A stretch of 64,000 bases of DNA, taken from the NCBI RefSeq assembly GCF_011751865.2, contig NZ_CP061770.1:1116001-1180000 (forward strand). Reading direction: 5' to 3'. Shown piece by piece: positions 9,272 to 17,206 of this stretch. This DNA is from Salinibacterium sp. ZJ70. GTDB taxonomy: Bacteria; Actinomycetota; Actinomycetes; Actinomycetales; Microbacteriaceae. Position 1 is the first letter of the stretch, and each line of letters begins with the position of its first letter. A program made the translations under genes and the position numbers. The notes beneath the pieces were generated by a model, which saw only the letters and a program-made list of their open reading frames with translations, searched no databases and was not told the DNA's origin.

Positions 9272-9790
9272 ATGACGAACGCGACCGAGGTCCGAGCCAT
9301 CGACCACCTGGATGTCGACCGTTATCTCGGGCAGTGGTTCGAGATCGGACGGCTGCCGCTCAAGTGGGAGCCGAAGGGTGCGCGCGACATCACCGCGCAG
9401 TACTCGGCGAACGATGACGGCACCATCCGAATCGACAACCGCTGCATCGACGACAAGGGCGAACCCACGCAGAGCGTCGGGCGTGCGAAGCAGACGGGGG
9501 AGAAGACGAGCGAGCTGACCGTCACGTTCCTGCCCGAGTTCCTGCGCTGGATCCCGTTCACCGAGGGCGACTACTGGGTGCTGCGCATCGACGACGACTA
9601 CGCGTACTCACTCGTGGGCACGCCCGACCGCAAGAACCTGTGGCTGCTCTCCCGCACTCCGCAGGCGGAGGCTACGGTCATCGACAGCTACCTCGAGACC
9701 GCCCGCTCTATGGGGTTCGATCTCGCCGACTGGATCGTGCCCGAGCAGTCGGGGAGCATCGTGAGCGACGCGCAGCTCGAGAACGCCTGA
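9272..9790 (+). CDS. Lipocalin family protein (Blc-like)
   Basis: A 172-residue single-domain lipocalin, expected to form an eight-stranded barrel that binds small hydrophobic ligands. The first conserved lipocalin motif is visible as YLGQWFEIGRLP, and later segments such as DYWVLRIDDDYAYSLVGTP and NLWLLSRTP match the bacterial Blc type. Unlike E. coli Blc it has no signal peptide or lipobox, so it should be cytoplasmic unless exported otherwise. The ATG has GAAGGGAGA upstream. It stands alone between two terminators. Confidence 0.88.
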   Translation: MTNATEVRAIDHLDVDRYLGQWFEIGRLPLKWEPKGARDITAQYSANDDGTIRIDNRCIDDKGEPTQSVGRAKQTGEKTSELTVTFLPEFLRWIPFTEGDYWVLRIDDDYAYSLVGTPDRKNLWLLSRTPQAEATVIDSYLETARSMGFDLADWIVPEQSGSIVSDAQLENA

Positions 9791-9810
9791 CGCGCCAGCC
9801 GCACGCAGAA

Positions 9811-9841
9811 AGGGCCCCGCCGGAGTGATCCGCGGGGCCCT
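9811..9841. terminator. Bidirectional terminator hairpin
   Basis: A perfect 10-bp stem (AGGGCCCCGC and its complement) between the lipocalin gene and the convergent surface-protein gene. Confidence 0.75.
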
Positions 9842-9853
9842 GTCCTGTGCGCG

Positions 9854-12364
9854 CTAGATGCGCGCGCCGCGGCGGCGCATGGCGGTGAGCACGCAGCCGA
9901 GGAGCAGAGCGAGAGCTGCGGCGACCGCGATGACTCCCGTGGGGACGGCGACGCCGGTGGTGGGCAGAGTGCCAGGCGTCTCGGGTTCTGCGGGCGCTGT
10001 GGACGCCACGGTGAACGGCACCGAAGCCTCGGACATCATGAGTCCGTGCGTGTCGGGCGCGAACATGAGGCGCAGCGTGCCCGTGCCGCTCGGGAGGTTG
10101 TCGAGATGCAGCTCGGCGGTGCCCGTCTGCGGGTCGAACTCGGCGACGCCGAGCACCTCATCGTCGTGGAACGCCACGAGACTTCCCTCCGGCGCCGGGC
10201 CACCTGCCCGGTGAAGCTCACCGCCCACGCCCATCACCTCGACGTGCGCCGAGATCACCGCGGTGTCGCCTTCGGCGATGTCGATGCTCGAGGGGCTCAC
10301 GAACAGGTGCGTGCCGTATGCGGTGAGGCTGAGCGACTGGGGCGCGGATTCTGAGGCGCCATATCCGGCTCCCGGAACGAACCTCGCGGTGAGCGTGACG
10401 TCGCCCGCAGGGAGCTCAGCGGTGTCGAAGTCGTACGCGACCGTGCCATCGTTCGGTGTCGGATCGGCGTCTTCTCCGATGGAGGCGACAGCGAACACCT
10501 CGTCGTCGACGAGCAGCTCCAGATGACCGGCAGGCTCGAGCACGCTGCCGCCCTGCGCAGATACCGTCGCGCGGATCGCGATGAGGTCGCCGACGCGTCC
10601 CGTGGCGGGCGACACGGCGAGCGTCGTCGCCGTGGCAGCTGTGGTCACCGTGATCGGCAGCGGATCGGAGGAGCCGTGGCCGAAGTTGCTGTCGCCCGCG
10701 TAGTGGGCGTGCAGCTCGGTGGTTCCGGGGTGCACGAACACATCGTCGAGGGTCACGGCGCCGTCTGCACCGAGGGAGCCGACCGCGACGAGACCGTCTT
10801 GGTCGGCGATGAGCACGGTTCCGGTCGGGGCGCTCACCTGGGTGCCATCGAGGGCGCTCACAGCCACGGTGACCGTGGTCGGCTGGCCGAAGACGAGCGT
10901 TGACGGCGAGGCCGTGAGCGTCACCCGCGCGTCGTCGTTCACGACCTGCACGGGAAGCTCCAGCAGCGGGGTGGCCGCGACGGTCGCGTCCTCGTCGCTG
11001 GTGATGTGAACGACGTGCGCCCCGAGCGTCGAAGGTGCGCTGAATCTGATGCTGAAGCGCCCATCTGCGCCCGTGGTGTCGAAGTAGGGCGTGGCGCCGA
11101 GACCGGCCCGCACGCTCACTCCGCCGAGCGGGGTGAGGTCGGTCGCCACAACCGTGCCGGTCAGCGTCAGGACGGACCCTGCGGTGACACGGGTGGGGAT
11201 CTCGTCGAGGTCGAGGATCGCCGTCTGGAGCTCGCCCGGCTGAGCCTGGAGCAGGGGTGCGAGCGCGGTGATCGATGTGGTGGCGCGCGTGACCGTTCCT
11301 GACGATGTGCGGTGCTCGACGTCGACCGTGTGGGTGCCCGCTGCGAGCGTCAGCTCGATGATGGAACTGACCCCCGACCAGCGGTTCACCTCGGTGCCGT
11401 TCACGCTGACGCGGAAGGTGCCGGAGATGTCGGATCCGTGGGTCGGCTCGGTCGCCGACACACGCACATAGGTCGCGGCGCCTGCGAACGACTCGGGGGA
11501 GAGCTGCGAAATGGTCAGCTGAACGGCCGCCGGGTAGTGGATCGTGACGAACCCGTCGGCGCCGATTCTCAGTTCGAGGAGCCCACCGGCGGGGACGAGA
11601 CTCGAACCACCGCCGCCGCCTCCACCGGCGCCTGCGCCGTCGAACTTCTTGCCGGAGCTTCCGCCGGACCCGGAGGCGAGACCACCGCCGCCGCCTCCAC
11701 CGCCGCCTCCACCCGAGAAGGAGGCTGCGCCGCTGCCGTCGCCGCCGGCCTTGCCTGCACGATCGGCGGCGCTTCCGCCGTTGCCGGGGTGCGTCCCCCG
11801 GACAGCCTGCCCGGGCTCACCGGGAGCGCCGGCGTTGCCGCCGGAGCCGCCGACGACCACGCAATCCGCGACGACGGTGCACTTCTTCGAACTGCCGCCC
11901 GCGCCGCCGCCACCGGCGGCGATCGCGACTGCGTTGCCGTTCTTCAGCAGCGCCGCGGCGCCGCCGCCTCCGGCTCCCTTCTGTGCGGGGTCGGAGCGGT
12001 CACCGCCCTTGCCGCCGTTGATGTAGCCGCGACCCGCGCTCGTCACGCCGCCCGCGGTGGCGCCGTAGCCGGTCAGGCGGTCACCTGCCCGCACCGCGAG
12101 ATCGAAGGTGATCCGGTGCGCATGGCCGCCGGGCACTCCGGCAGAGCTGCCGCCGCTGGCGCCGCTCATCTCGATCTGCACCTCCGTGACGCCCTGCGGC
12201 ACAACCCAGGTGGATCCGCTCGTGGCGGTGATCGTCTCGCTCAGCATCACGAGCGGCTGCGCCTGTGCGGCGGTGCCGGGGGCGACGGTGAGCGCCGCCG
12301 CGATCGCCACGGCAGCTGTCGCTGCCAGTGTGCGTGTGCGCGGACGGCGGATTGTGTGTGTCAT
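9854..12364 (-). CDS. Glycine-rich, Ig-repeat surface protein with LPTTG anchor
   Basis: An 836-residue exported protein. It has a signal peptide of about 36 residues, then a glycine-rich domain to about residue 275 with long G runs and a GSSGKKF motif. Several Ig-like repeats follow, of the type seen in bacterial adhesins (segments such as VFVHPGTTELHAHYAGD). At the C terminus are LPTTG at residues 800-804, a hydrophobic segment and a basic tail. It is therefore a sortase substrate covalently attached to peptidoglycan. Its ATG overlaps the stop of the upstream paralogue as ATGA, so the two are translated together. Its ligand is unknown. The domains match the neighbour one for one, indicating tandem duplication. 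Confidence 0.85.
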   Translation of the reverse strand: MTHTIRRPRTRTLAATAAVAIAAALTVAPGTAAQAQPLVMLSETITATSGSTWVVPQGVTEVQIEMSGASGGSSAGVPGGHAHRITFDLAVRAGDRLTGYGATAGGVTSAGRGYINGGKGGDRSDPAQKGAGGGGAAALLKNGNAVAIAAGGGGAGGSSKKCTVVADCVVVGGSGGNAGAPGEPGQAVRGTHPGNGGSAADRAGKAGGDGSGAASFSGGGGGGGGGGGLASGSGGSSGKKFDGAGAGGGGGGGSSLVPAGGLLELRIGADGFVTIHYPAAVQLTISQLSPESFAGAATYVRVSATEPTHGSDISGTFRVSVNGTEVNRWSGVSSIIELTLAAGTHTVDVEHRTSSGTVTRATTSITALAPLLQAQPGELQTAILDLDEIPTRVTAGSVLTLTGTVVATDLTPLGGVSVRAGLGATPYFDTTGADGRFSIRFSAPSTLGAHVVHITSDEDATVAATPLLELPVQVVNDDARVTLTASPSTLVFGQPTTVTVAVSALDGTQVSAPTGTVLIADQDGLVAVGSLGADGAVTLDDVFVHPGTTELHAHYAGDSNFGHGSSDPLPITVTTAATATTLAVSPATGRVGDLIAIRATVSAQGGSVLEPAGHLELLVDDEVFAVASIGEDADPTPNDGTVAYDFDTAELPAGDVTLTARFVPGAGYGASESAPQSLSLTAYGTHLFVSPSSIDIAEGDTAVISAHVEVMGVGGELHRAGGPAPEGSLVAFHDDEVLGVAEFDPQTGTAELHLDNLPSGTGTLRLMFAPDTHGLMMSEASVPFTVASTAPAEPETPGTLPTTGVAVPTGVIAVAAALALLLGCVLTAMRRRGARI

Positions 12365-14940
12365 CGTGAGGTCACCTCGGCGGTGAGCGCGGCGCGGCGA
12401 CGACGGGTGGCGATGAGCGCCGCGCCGAGCAGGGCGATGAGCGCTGCCGCGATCGCGATGAGCGATTCGCTGCCGGATGCGCCGGTCGTCGCTAGTGCGG
12501 CCGCAGGTGTGGCCGCAGGTGTCGGCGCAGGTGTCGCCGCCGCCAGCACCGTGTAGGCGAGCTCGGTCTGGGCGGAGTCGAGCGCGACCGTATCGGGCAT
12601 GAACGCGATCCGCAGCGATCCGCTCCCGACCGGCAGACCGGCGAGTTCGAGCTCGGCGGAGCCGGTGGCGGGGTCGACGTGCGCGGCGCCGACGACGTCG
12701 TCGCCGAGGAACGCGACGAGGCTTCCCGCGACCTCGGGAGCACCCGAAGTCTGGCGCGTGAGGCCGCCGTTCTCGTGACCGAGCACCTCAACATGACCCG
12801 CGATGATCGCGGTGTCGCCGTCGGTGATCTCGATGCTCGAAGGGCTCACGAACAGGCGCACCTGGTGCGCGTCGAGCGTGAGCGGAACGGTATCCGACTG
12901 CGAAGCCTGGTAGCCCGCCCCCGGCACGAAGCGCGCCTGCAGGGTGAGGTCGCCCGCGGGAAGCTCGGTGGTGTCGAAGTCGTACACGACGCGGCCGTCG
13001 CGCGCGGTCGTGTCGGCATCGGATCCGATCGAGGCGGTGTCGAACACCTCGCCGTCGACGAGCAGCTCGACGTGTCCGGCCGGTTCGAGCACGCTGCCCG
13101 CCTCGGCCTGCACGGTCACGCGGATCGCGGTGAGGTCGCCCGCGTGTCCGGTGTGGCTCGAGGCGGTGAGCGTCGTGGTCGTGGCCGCATCGGTCACGGT
13201 GAGCGCGACCGGATCCGAGACGGCGTCCGCGTGCACCTCGTCGCCCGCATAGAGGGCGCGCAGCTCGGTGGTTCCAGGGTGCACGAACACGTCGGTGAAT
13301 GTGGCTTCGCCATCTGCGTCGAGCGCAGCCATGGCGATGAGGTCCTCCTGGTCGGCGAGCACGACGAGACCGCTCGGGGTTCCCGTTCCGGTGGCCGTCA
13401 CGGAGACGGTCGCGTCGAGCGGCTGCCCGTAGACGAGAGTCGTGGCGGACGGGGTCAGCGTGACGGTCGAGATCTCGTCGATCGCCGTGACCGGAAGCGT
13501 GAGCAGGGGAGCAGCGGCGAAGAGCGCGTTCGCCTCTGTCGTGAGGTGCAGTTCATGGGACCCGACCGTTCCGGGCGCAGGCAGGGAGATCGTGAACTGA
13601 CCCGCGCCGTCGGTCGTGGTGTGCCCTGCGGTGTCGCCCCACCCGGCGCGCACGCTGACCCCGGCAGGCGTTCCGCCGAGCGCGCCGATGAGGCGCCCGG
13701 AGATGGTCAGAGCCGTGTCGTGCGGCACGTTCCTGGGCACGGTGTCGAGGTCGATGGCCACCTGCTCGGGCTCGCCCAGGCCCCCCTGCAGCAGCGGTTC
13801 GGGCACGATGATCTCAAGGGTCTGTCGCGTTGTGGAGCCCATGATCTCCCAGTGGGTCACCTCGATGGTGTGAGTTCCGGGTGTGAGGTTCAGCTCGACG
13901 ACCTGCGAGTAGCCATACCAGCTCTTGATGCGGGTGGTTCCGTCGAGGATGCGGAACTCTCCGTAGACGTTCGTGGTCGTGCCGGCTTCGACCGCCGAGA
14001 CACGCAGATAGACGGGGGCGCCGGCCTGGATGGTGGGGGAGAGAACCTGCGCGGTGAGCTCGACGGGAGCCTCCCAGCTCACGATGGCGTAGCCTTCGAA
14101 GTTCTCGTTCTTCTCGATGGTGGGAGTGATGCCGGGCGCCGTCCAGCTGGATCCGCCGCCTCCGCCGCCTCCGGCGCCGTGGCCGTTGAACTTCTTGCCC
14201 GAGCTGCCGCCGTTTCCGGAGGCGTAGCCGCCTCCGCCGCCACCTCCGCCGGCACCTTCGGAGAAGCTCGCGGCCGAGCTGGCGTTGCCGCCGCCCTTGC
14301 CGAAGTCGCGGGCTGCCCCTGCTCCGCCGGCGCCGGGGTGGGTGCCCTTGTGCGCTTGTCCGGAGCTGCCGCTGAGGCCTGCGTCTCCGCCGTTTCCTCC
14401 GATCATGTTGTCGCCGCCGACGGTGTCGCCCCTCACCCACGAGCCGCCGCCGCCGCCACCGCCGCCGCCCGCGACGGCGATGAGCTGACCGTTGCGCATG
14501 ACCGCGCCCGCGCCACCACCGCCGGCGCCGACCTTGCCCGAGCCGGACTTGTCGCCGCCCTTTCCTCCGCTGACCCACCCCTTGCCGCCGTCACGTCCGT
14601 CGCCGTCGGTCGCACCGTAGAAGGTGAAGCGGTCGCCGGGGGTGACGGGAAGCTCGAACGTGACGATGTCGCCGGAGCCTCCGCCGCCTCCCCACATGTT
14701 GGCGCCTCCGCGCGCACCGGCGACGGAGATGCGGATGCTGGTGAGACCTGCGGGGGCGACCCAGGTGGTGCCTGTGGGGGAGGTGAAGCTCTCGGTGTGG
14801 CGGTGCGCCGGAGCCGCCTCCGCGCGCGGTGCGCTCGTCGGTGCGATGAGGCTCGCACCGACGAAGGCGGCGGCAGTGAGGACGGCGATGCTTCGCAGGC
14901 GCGATGGTGCGGTGCGGCGGGGTGGAGTGTGACGCGTCAT
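12361..14940 (-). CDS. Glycine-rich, Ig-repeat surface protein with LATTG anchor
   Basis: An 859-residue paralogue of the downstream gene with the same plan: signal peptide, glycine-rich domain to about residue 280, Ig-like repeats, and a sorting signal. The anchor is LATTG (residues 816-820), the class E sortase type, rather than the LPTTG of its partner, so the two duplicates may be attached by different sortases. Expression starts at a well-formed promoter with the ATG at the transcript start. The first gene of a two-gene operon. Adhesion or biofilm function is plausible but inferred only from architecture. Confidence 0.85.
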   Translation of the reverse strand: MTRHTPPRRTAPSRLRSIAVLTAAAFVGASLIAPTSAPRAEAAPAHRHTESFTSPTGTTWVAPAGLTSIRISVAGARGGANMWGGGGGSGDIVTFELPVTPGDRFTFYGATDGDGRDGGKGWVSGGKGGDKSGSGKVGAGGGGAGAVMRNGQLIAVAGGGGGGGGGSWVRGDTVGGDNMIGGNGGDAGLSGSSGQAHKGTHPGAGGAGAARDFGKGGGNASSAASFSEGAGGGGGGGGYASGNGGSSGKKFNGHGAGGGGGGGSSWTAPGITPTIEKNENFEGYAIVSWEAPVELTAQVLSPTIQAGAPVYLRVSAVEAGTTTNVYGEFRILDGTTRIKSWYGYSQVVELNLTPGTHTIEVTHWEIMGSTTRQTLEIIVPEPLLQGGLGEPEQVAIDLDTVPRNVPHDTALTISGRLIGALGGTPAGVSVRAGWGDTAGHTTTDGAGQFTISLPAPGTVGSHELHLTTEANALFAAAPLLTLPVTAIDEISTVTLTPSATTLVYGQPLDATVSVTATGTGTPSGLVVLADQEDLIAMAALDADGEATFTDVFVHPGTTELRALYAGDEVHADAVSDPVALTVTDAATTTTLTASSHTGHAGDLTAIRVTVQAEAGSVLEPAGHVELLVDGEVFDTASIGSDADTTARDGRVVYDFDTTELPAGDLTLQARFVPGAGYQASQSDTVPLTLDAHQVRLFVSPSSIEITDGDTAIIAGHVEVLGHENGGLTRQTSGAPEVAGSLVAFLGDDVVGAAHVDPATGSAELELAGLPVGSGSLRIAFMPDTVALDSAQTELAYTVLAAATPAPTPAATPAAALATTGASGSESLIAIAAALIALLGAALIATRRRRAALTAEVTSR

Positions 14941-14946
14941 GTACTC

Positions 14947-14974
14947 AGTCTACAAAAAGTTAGACACCGTCCAA
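14947..14974 (-). promoter_or_regulatory. Leaderless promoter of the surface-protein operon
   Basis: On the minus strand, TTGGAC (14969-14974), a 16-nt spacer, TAGACT (14947-14952), then 6 nt and the ATG at 14940. No ribosome site. This is the most complete promoter in the window. Confidence 0.65.
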
Positions 14975-15084
14975 TTACCCGCTTCCGCGCGCGCACATTG
15001 CCTCGCTGACCGGGGGGAATCGCGGGACGGGATTCGAACGTGAGCGAAGGTGCAGCAAAGTTGCGCGAACGTGCACGCGAGCGC

Positions 15085-15309
15085 TCAGGCAGACATGCTG
15101 CGCACGAGCCAGGACGCGCTCGGCTCATCGATCACGAGGTCCGTGACGAGCCCCGCCGCGAGCGCCCCGCGCAGAGCCAGCAGACGGCTCTTCCCCGACA
15201 CGACGCAGATGCGGCGAGGCACACGGCGCAGCACCGAGAACGAGGGGCCCGTGGATCGGGCGTTGAGCGGGATGTCGTTCGTGGTGCCGTCCGCGCGGAA
15301 GAACACCGT
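15085..15309 (-). pseudogene. C-terminal fragment of a SorC-type sugar-binding regulator
   Basis: Only the last ~75 codons are left. The segment from FFRADG through VLRRVPRRICVVSG to LVTDLVIDEPSA matches the end of the SorC/DeoR sugar-binding domain, which normally sits behind a helix-turn-helix in a protein of about 310 residues. The frame continues to 15465, but beyond about 15309 the DNA belongs to an accA fragment on the other strand. The gene was therefore cut by recombination at this point. Not expected to be functional. Confidence 0.7.
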
Positions 15310-15609
15310 GGCGAGGGCGGCTCTGGAGGTGCGATGGCGTTCGCGGCCACCGACCGACTCGTGATGCAGGACGACTCCGTCTTTGAGGTAATCGCCCCAG
15401 AAGGTGCGGCGTCGATCCTCTACAAAGACGCCAGTCGTGCCGAAGAGATCGCCGAGTTCATGCACCTGGGCGCAGCCTCACTGCACGAACGCGGTTACTC
15501 CGACCACACCCTCCCCGGTCCCACAACGCACGGTGTTGACGCTGCTCTCAGCTCCTTGCGTGATGAGGTCGCGGCGTTCCTGATCGACGCGCGCACCGCA
15601 TCCGCGTGA
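15310..15609 (+). pseudogene. 3' fragment of acetyl-CoA carboxylase carboxyltransferase
   Basis: About 99 codons matching the C-terminal part of the carboxyltransferase alpha subunit: the GEGGSGGA motif starts at 15310, followed by TDRLVMQDDSVFEVIAPEG and EEIAEFMHL. The N-terminal part is missing, and the frame upstream reads antisense through the regulator fragment. In an intact enzyme this region helps bind the carboxybiotin side of the active site; alone it should be inactive. It lies 28 bp before the hydrolase gene, so the two probably arrived together. Confidence 0.72.
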
Positions 15610-15637
15610 CCCGAAACCACTGCACGAAAGACTTGGC

Positions 15638-16498
15638 ATGACCGACTTCACCGTATTCCCGACCCTCGACCCGGTGGGTTCCACCTGGACCGACGCCGAC
15701 CGCCGCATCAACTACATCGACACTGTCGCGGGCGACCGCGGAACCGTGTTGCTTATCGCGGGTCTCGGCATGCAGCGCATCGAATGGCAGCCGGAATTCG
15801 CCGCCGAACTGGTGCGTCGCGGATACCGGGTGATCTCGGCAGATAACCGCGACTGCGGGCTCAGCAACGTCGCGGGGGATGAGTACGAGATCCGCGATAT
15901 GGCGCTCGACCTTGTTGATCTGCTGCGGCACCTGGGTGTTGAAAATGCTCACGTGCTGGGCATCTCGATGGGCGGAATGATCGCGCAGCATGTGGCGATG
16001 GCAGCGCCCGAGATCACGGCGAGCCTCACCTCGCTCATGTCGACCACGGGTCGCCGTGGCGTGGGCCGCCCGCACGAAGTGTCGAAGTGGATCTTCCGCA
16101 CCGATGCTCCCAGCGAGAACCTTGACGAGTTCCTCGACTACGCGATCCGGCACCACGAGTCGATCGCTGGCCCGCACTACGTCGAGCTCGAGTTCGCACG
16201 CGAGACGGCGTTGCGTGCGTTCGAGCGGGGCCTGCGTCCCGCAGGCACCGCACGCCAGTTGGCGGCGATTCAGGCGGATGGCGACCGCCACGAGCGTCTC
16301 GGTGCGATCACTGTGCCCACGCTTGTCGTGCACGGTGACGCCGACCCGATGATCGACGTGTCGGGCGGCGAAGACACCGCTGCCGCGATCCCCGGTTCGC
16401 GTCTCGAACTGCTGCCGAACGTGGGGCACACGATCCCCGTCGCGGTTGTTCCGCAGCTTGTCGATGTGCTCACCGAGCACTTCGCCGCCGCGAGCTGA
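15638..16498 (+). CDS. Alpha/beta hydrolase
   Basis: A 286-residue hydrolase. The nucleophile elbow is GISMGG, the acid is the Asp in HGDADPMI and the general base is the His in GHTIP near the end; the oxyanion region is LIAGLGMQ. It most resembles esterases of the RdmC/aclacinomycin methylesterase type, but the substrate cannot be told from sequence. No signal peptide, so cytoplasmic. It follows the accA fragment and precedes comEA. Leucine TTG codons are more frequent here than in the flanking core genes. Confidence 0.87.
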   Translation: MTDFTVFPTLDPVGSTWTDADRRINYIDTVAGDRGTVLLIAGLGMQRIEWQPEFAAELVRRGYRVISADNRDCGLSNVAGDEYEIRDMALDLVDLLRHLGVENAHVLGISMGGMIAQHVAMAAPEITASLTSLMSTTGRRGVGRPHEVSKWIFRTDAPSENLDEFLDYAIRHHESIAGPHYVELEFARETALRAFERGLRPAGTARQLAAIQADGDRHERLGAITVPTLVVHGDADPMIDVSGGEDTAAAIPGSRLELLPNVGHTIPVAVVPQLVDVLTEHFAAAS

Positions 16499-16517
16499 AC
16501 CTCCAGTCCTCCCCAGG

Positions 16518-16531
16518 CCACCGGGTGGTGG
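16518..16531 (+). terminator. Weak hairpin after the hydrolase gene
   Basis: A 5-bp stem, CCACC-GGGT-GGTGG, located 19 bp after the stop codon. It is short and may not terminate transcription efficiently. Confidence 0.3.
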
Positions 16532-16559
16532 GCGCCACCGCAGATACGCGCATCACTCG

Positions 16560-16588
16560 GTGACCACTGCCGCGCTGGTTCGTAGCCT
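16560..16588 (+). promoter_or_regulatory. Leaderless promoter of comEA
   Basis: GTGACC (16560-16565), a 17-nt spacer, TAGCCT (16583-16588), 6 nt, then the GTG at 16595. No ribosome site is present. Confidence 0.6.
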
Positions 16589-16594
16589 GCGTGG

Positions 16595-17206
16595 GTGAGC
16601 GACCACCCCGACCCCGGCATCCTCCGCGCCCGGATACGCCGCAGAGTCGGGGTGGCGCTCGTCATCGTGCTCGCCGGGGCGGCGATCGCTGTGCTCACGA
16701 CGGCGTTGGCGCCTCGCGGGCAGACGCACGACCTTCCGGCGGCTTCGATGAGTGCACAGTCGGCACACGACGTAGCGGTAGCCGAAGCCGGGATCATCGT
16801 GCATGTCGCGGGCGAAGTGGGGCGACCCGGAGTCTACGAATTGCGGGCGGGCGACCGCGTGATCGATGCCGTCGCCTCTGCGGGAGGGCTTACCCCCGAC
16901 GCTGATCCGGCAGCTGTCAACCTTGCAAGGCCTCTCACCGACGGCGAGCAACTGGTCGTGCCAGCTGAGGGAGACGAGGCAAGCGCGAGCGTCACGCCGG
17001 GGCTCGCGCACGACGGACGGGTCGACCTCAACACCGCGGACTCCGCAACGCTGCAGACCCTCCCGCGCATTGGTCCGGCGATGGCCGATCGCATCATCCA
17101 GCACCGAACGGCACACGGGCCGTTCGTGTCGGCCGACGACCTGCTTTCTGTTTCAGGAATCGGCTCGAAGACTCTCGAAGCGCTGCGCCCGCTGGTTGCC
17201 CCGTGA
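16595..17206 (+). CDS. comEA: ComEA-family DNA-binding competence protein
   Basis: A 203-residue membrane-anchored protein that binds incoming double-stranded DNA and passes it to ComEC. A transmembrane helix lies near residues 18-40. It is followed by an SLBB-like domain (IIVHVAGEVGRPGVYEL) and a C-terminal helix-hairpin-helix pair (VDLNTADSATLQTLPRIGP and VSGIGSKTLEALRP). The GTG at 16595 is set by the leaderless promoter. Its stop overlaps the comEC start as GTGA, so the two are coupled, as usual in actinobacteria. Confidence 0.93.
   Translation: MSDHPDPGILRARIRRRVGVALVIVLAGAAIAVLTTALAPRGQTHDLPAASMSAQSAHDVAVAEAGIIVHVAGEVGRPGVYELRAGDRVIDAVASAGGLTPDADPAAVNLARPLTDGEQLVVPAEGDEASASVTPGLAHDGRVDLNTADSATLQTLPRIGPAMADRIIQHRTAHGPFVSADDLLSVSGIGSKTLEALRPLVAP

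Noticed and set aside
11544..14488. Repetitive tracts in the two surface-protein genes as a possible CRISPR or satellite array
   Set aside because: The repeats are runs of glycine codons within coding sequence, without regular spacers.
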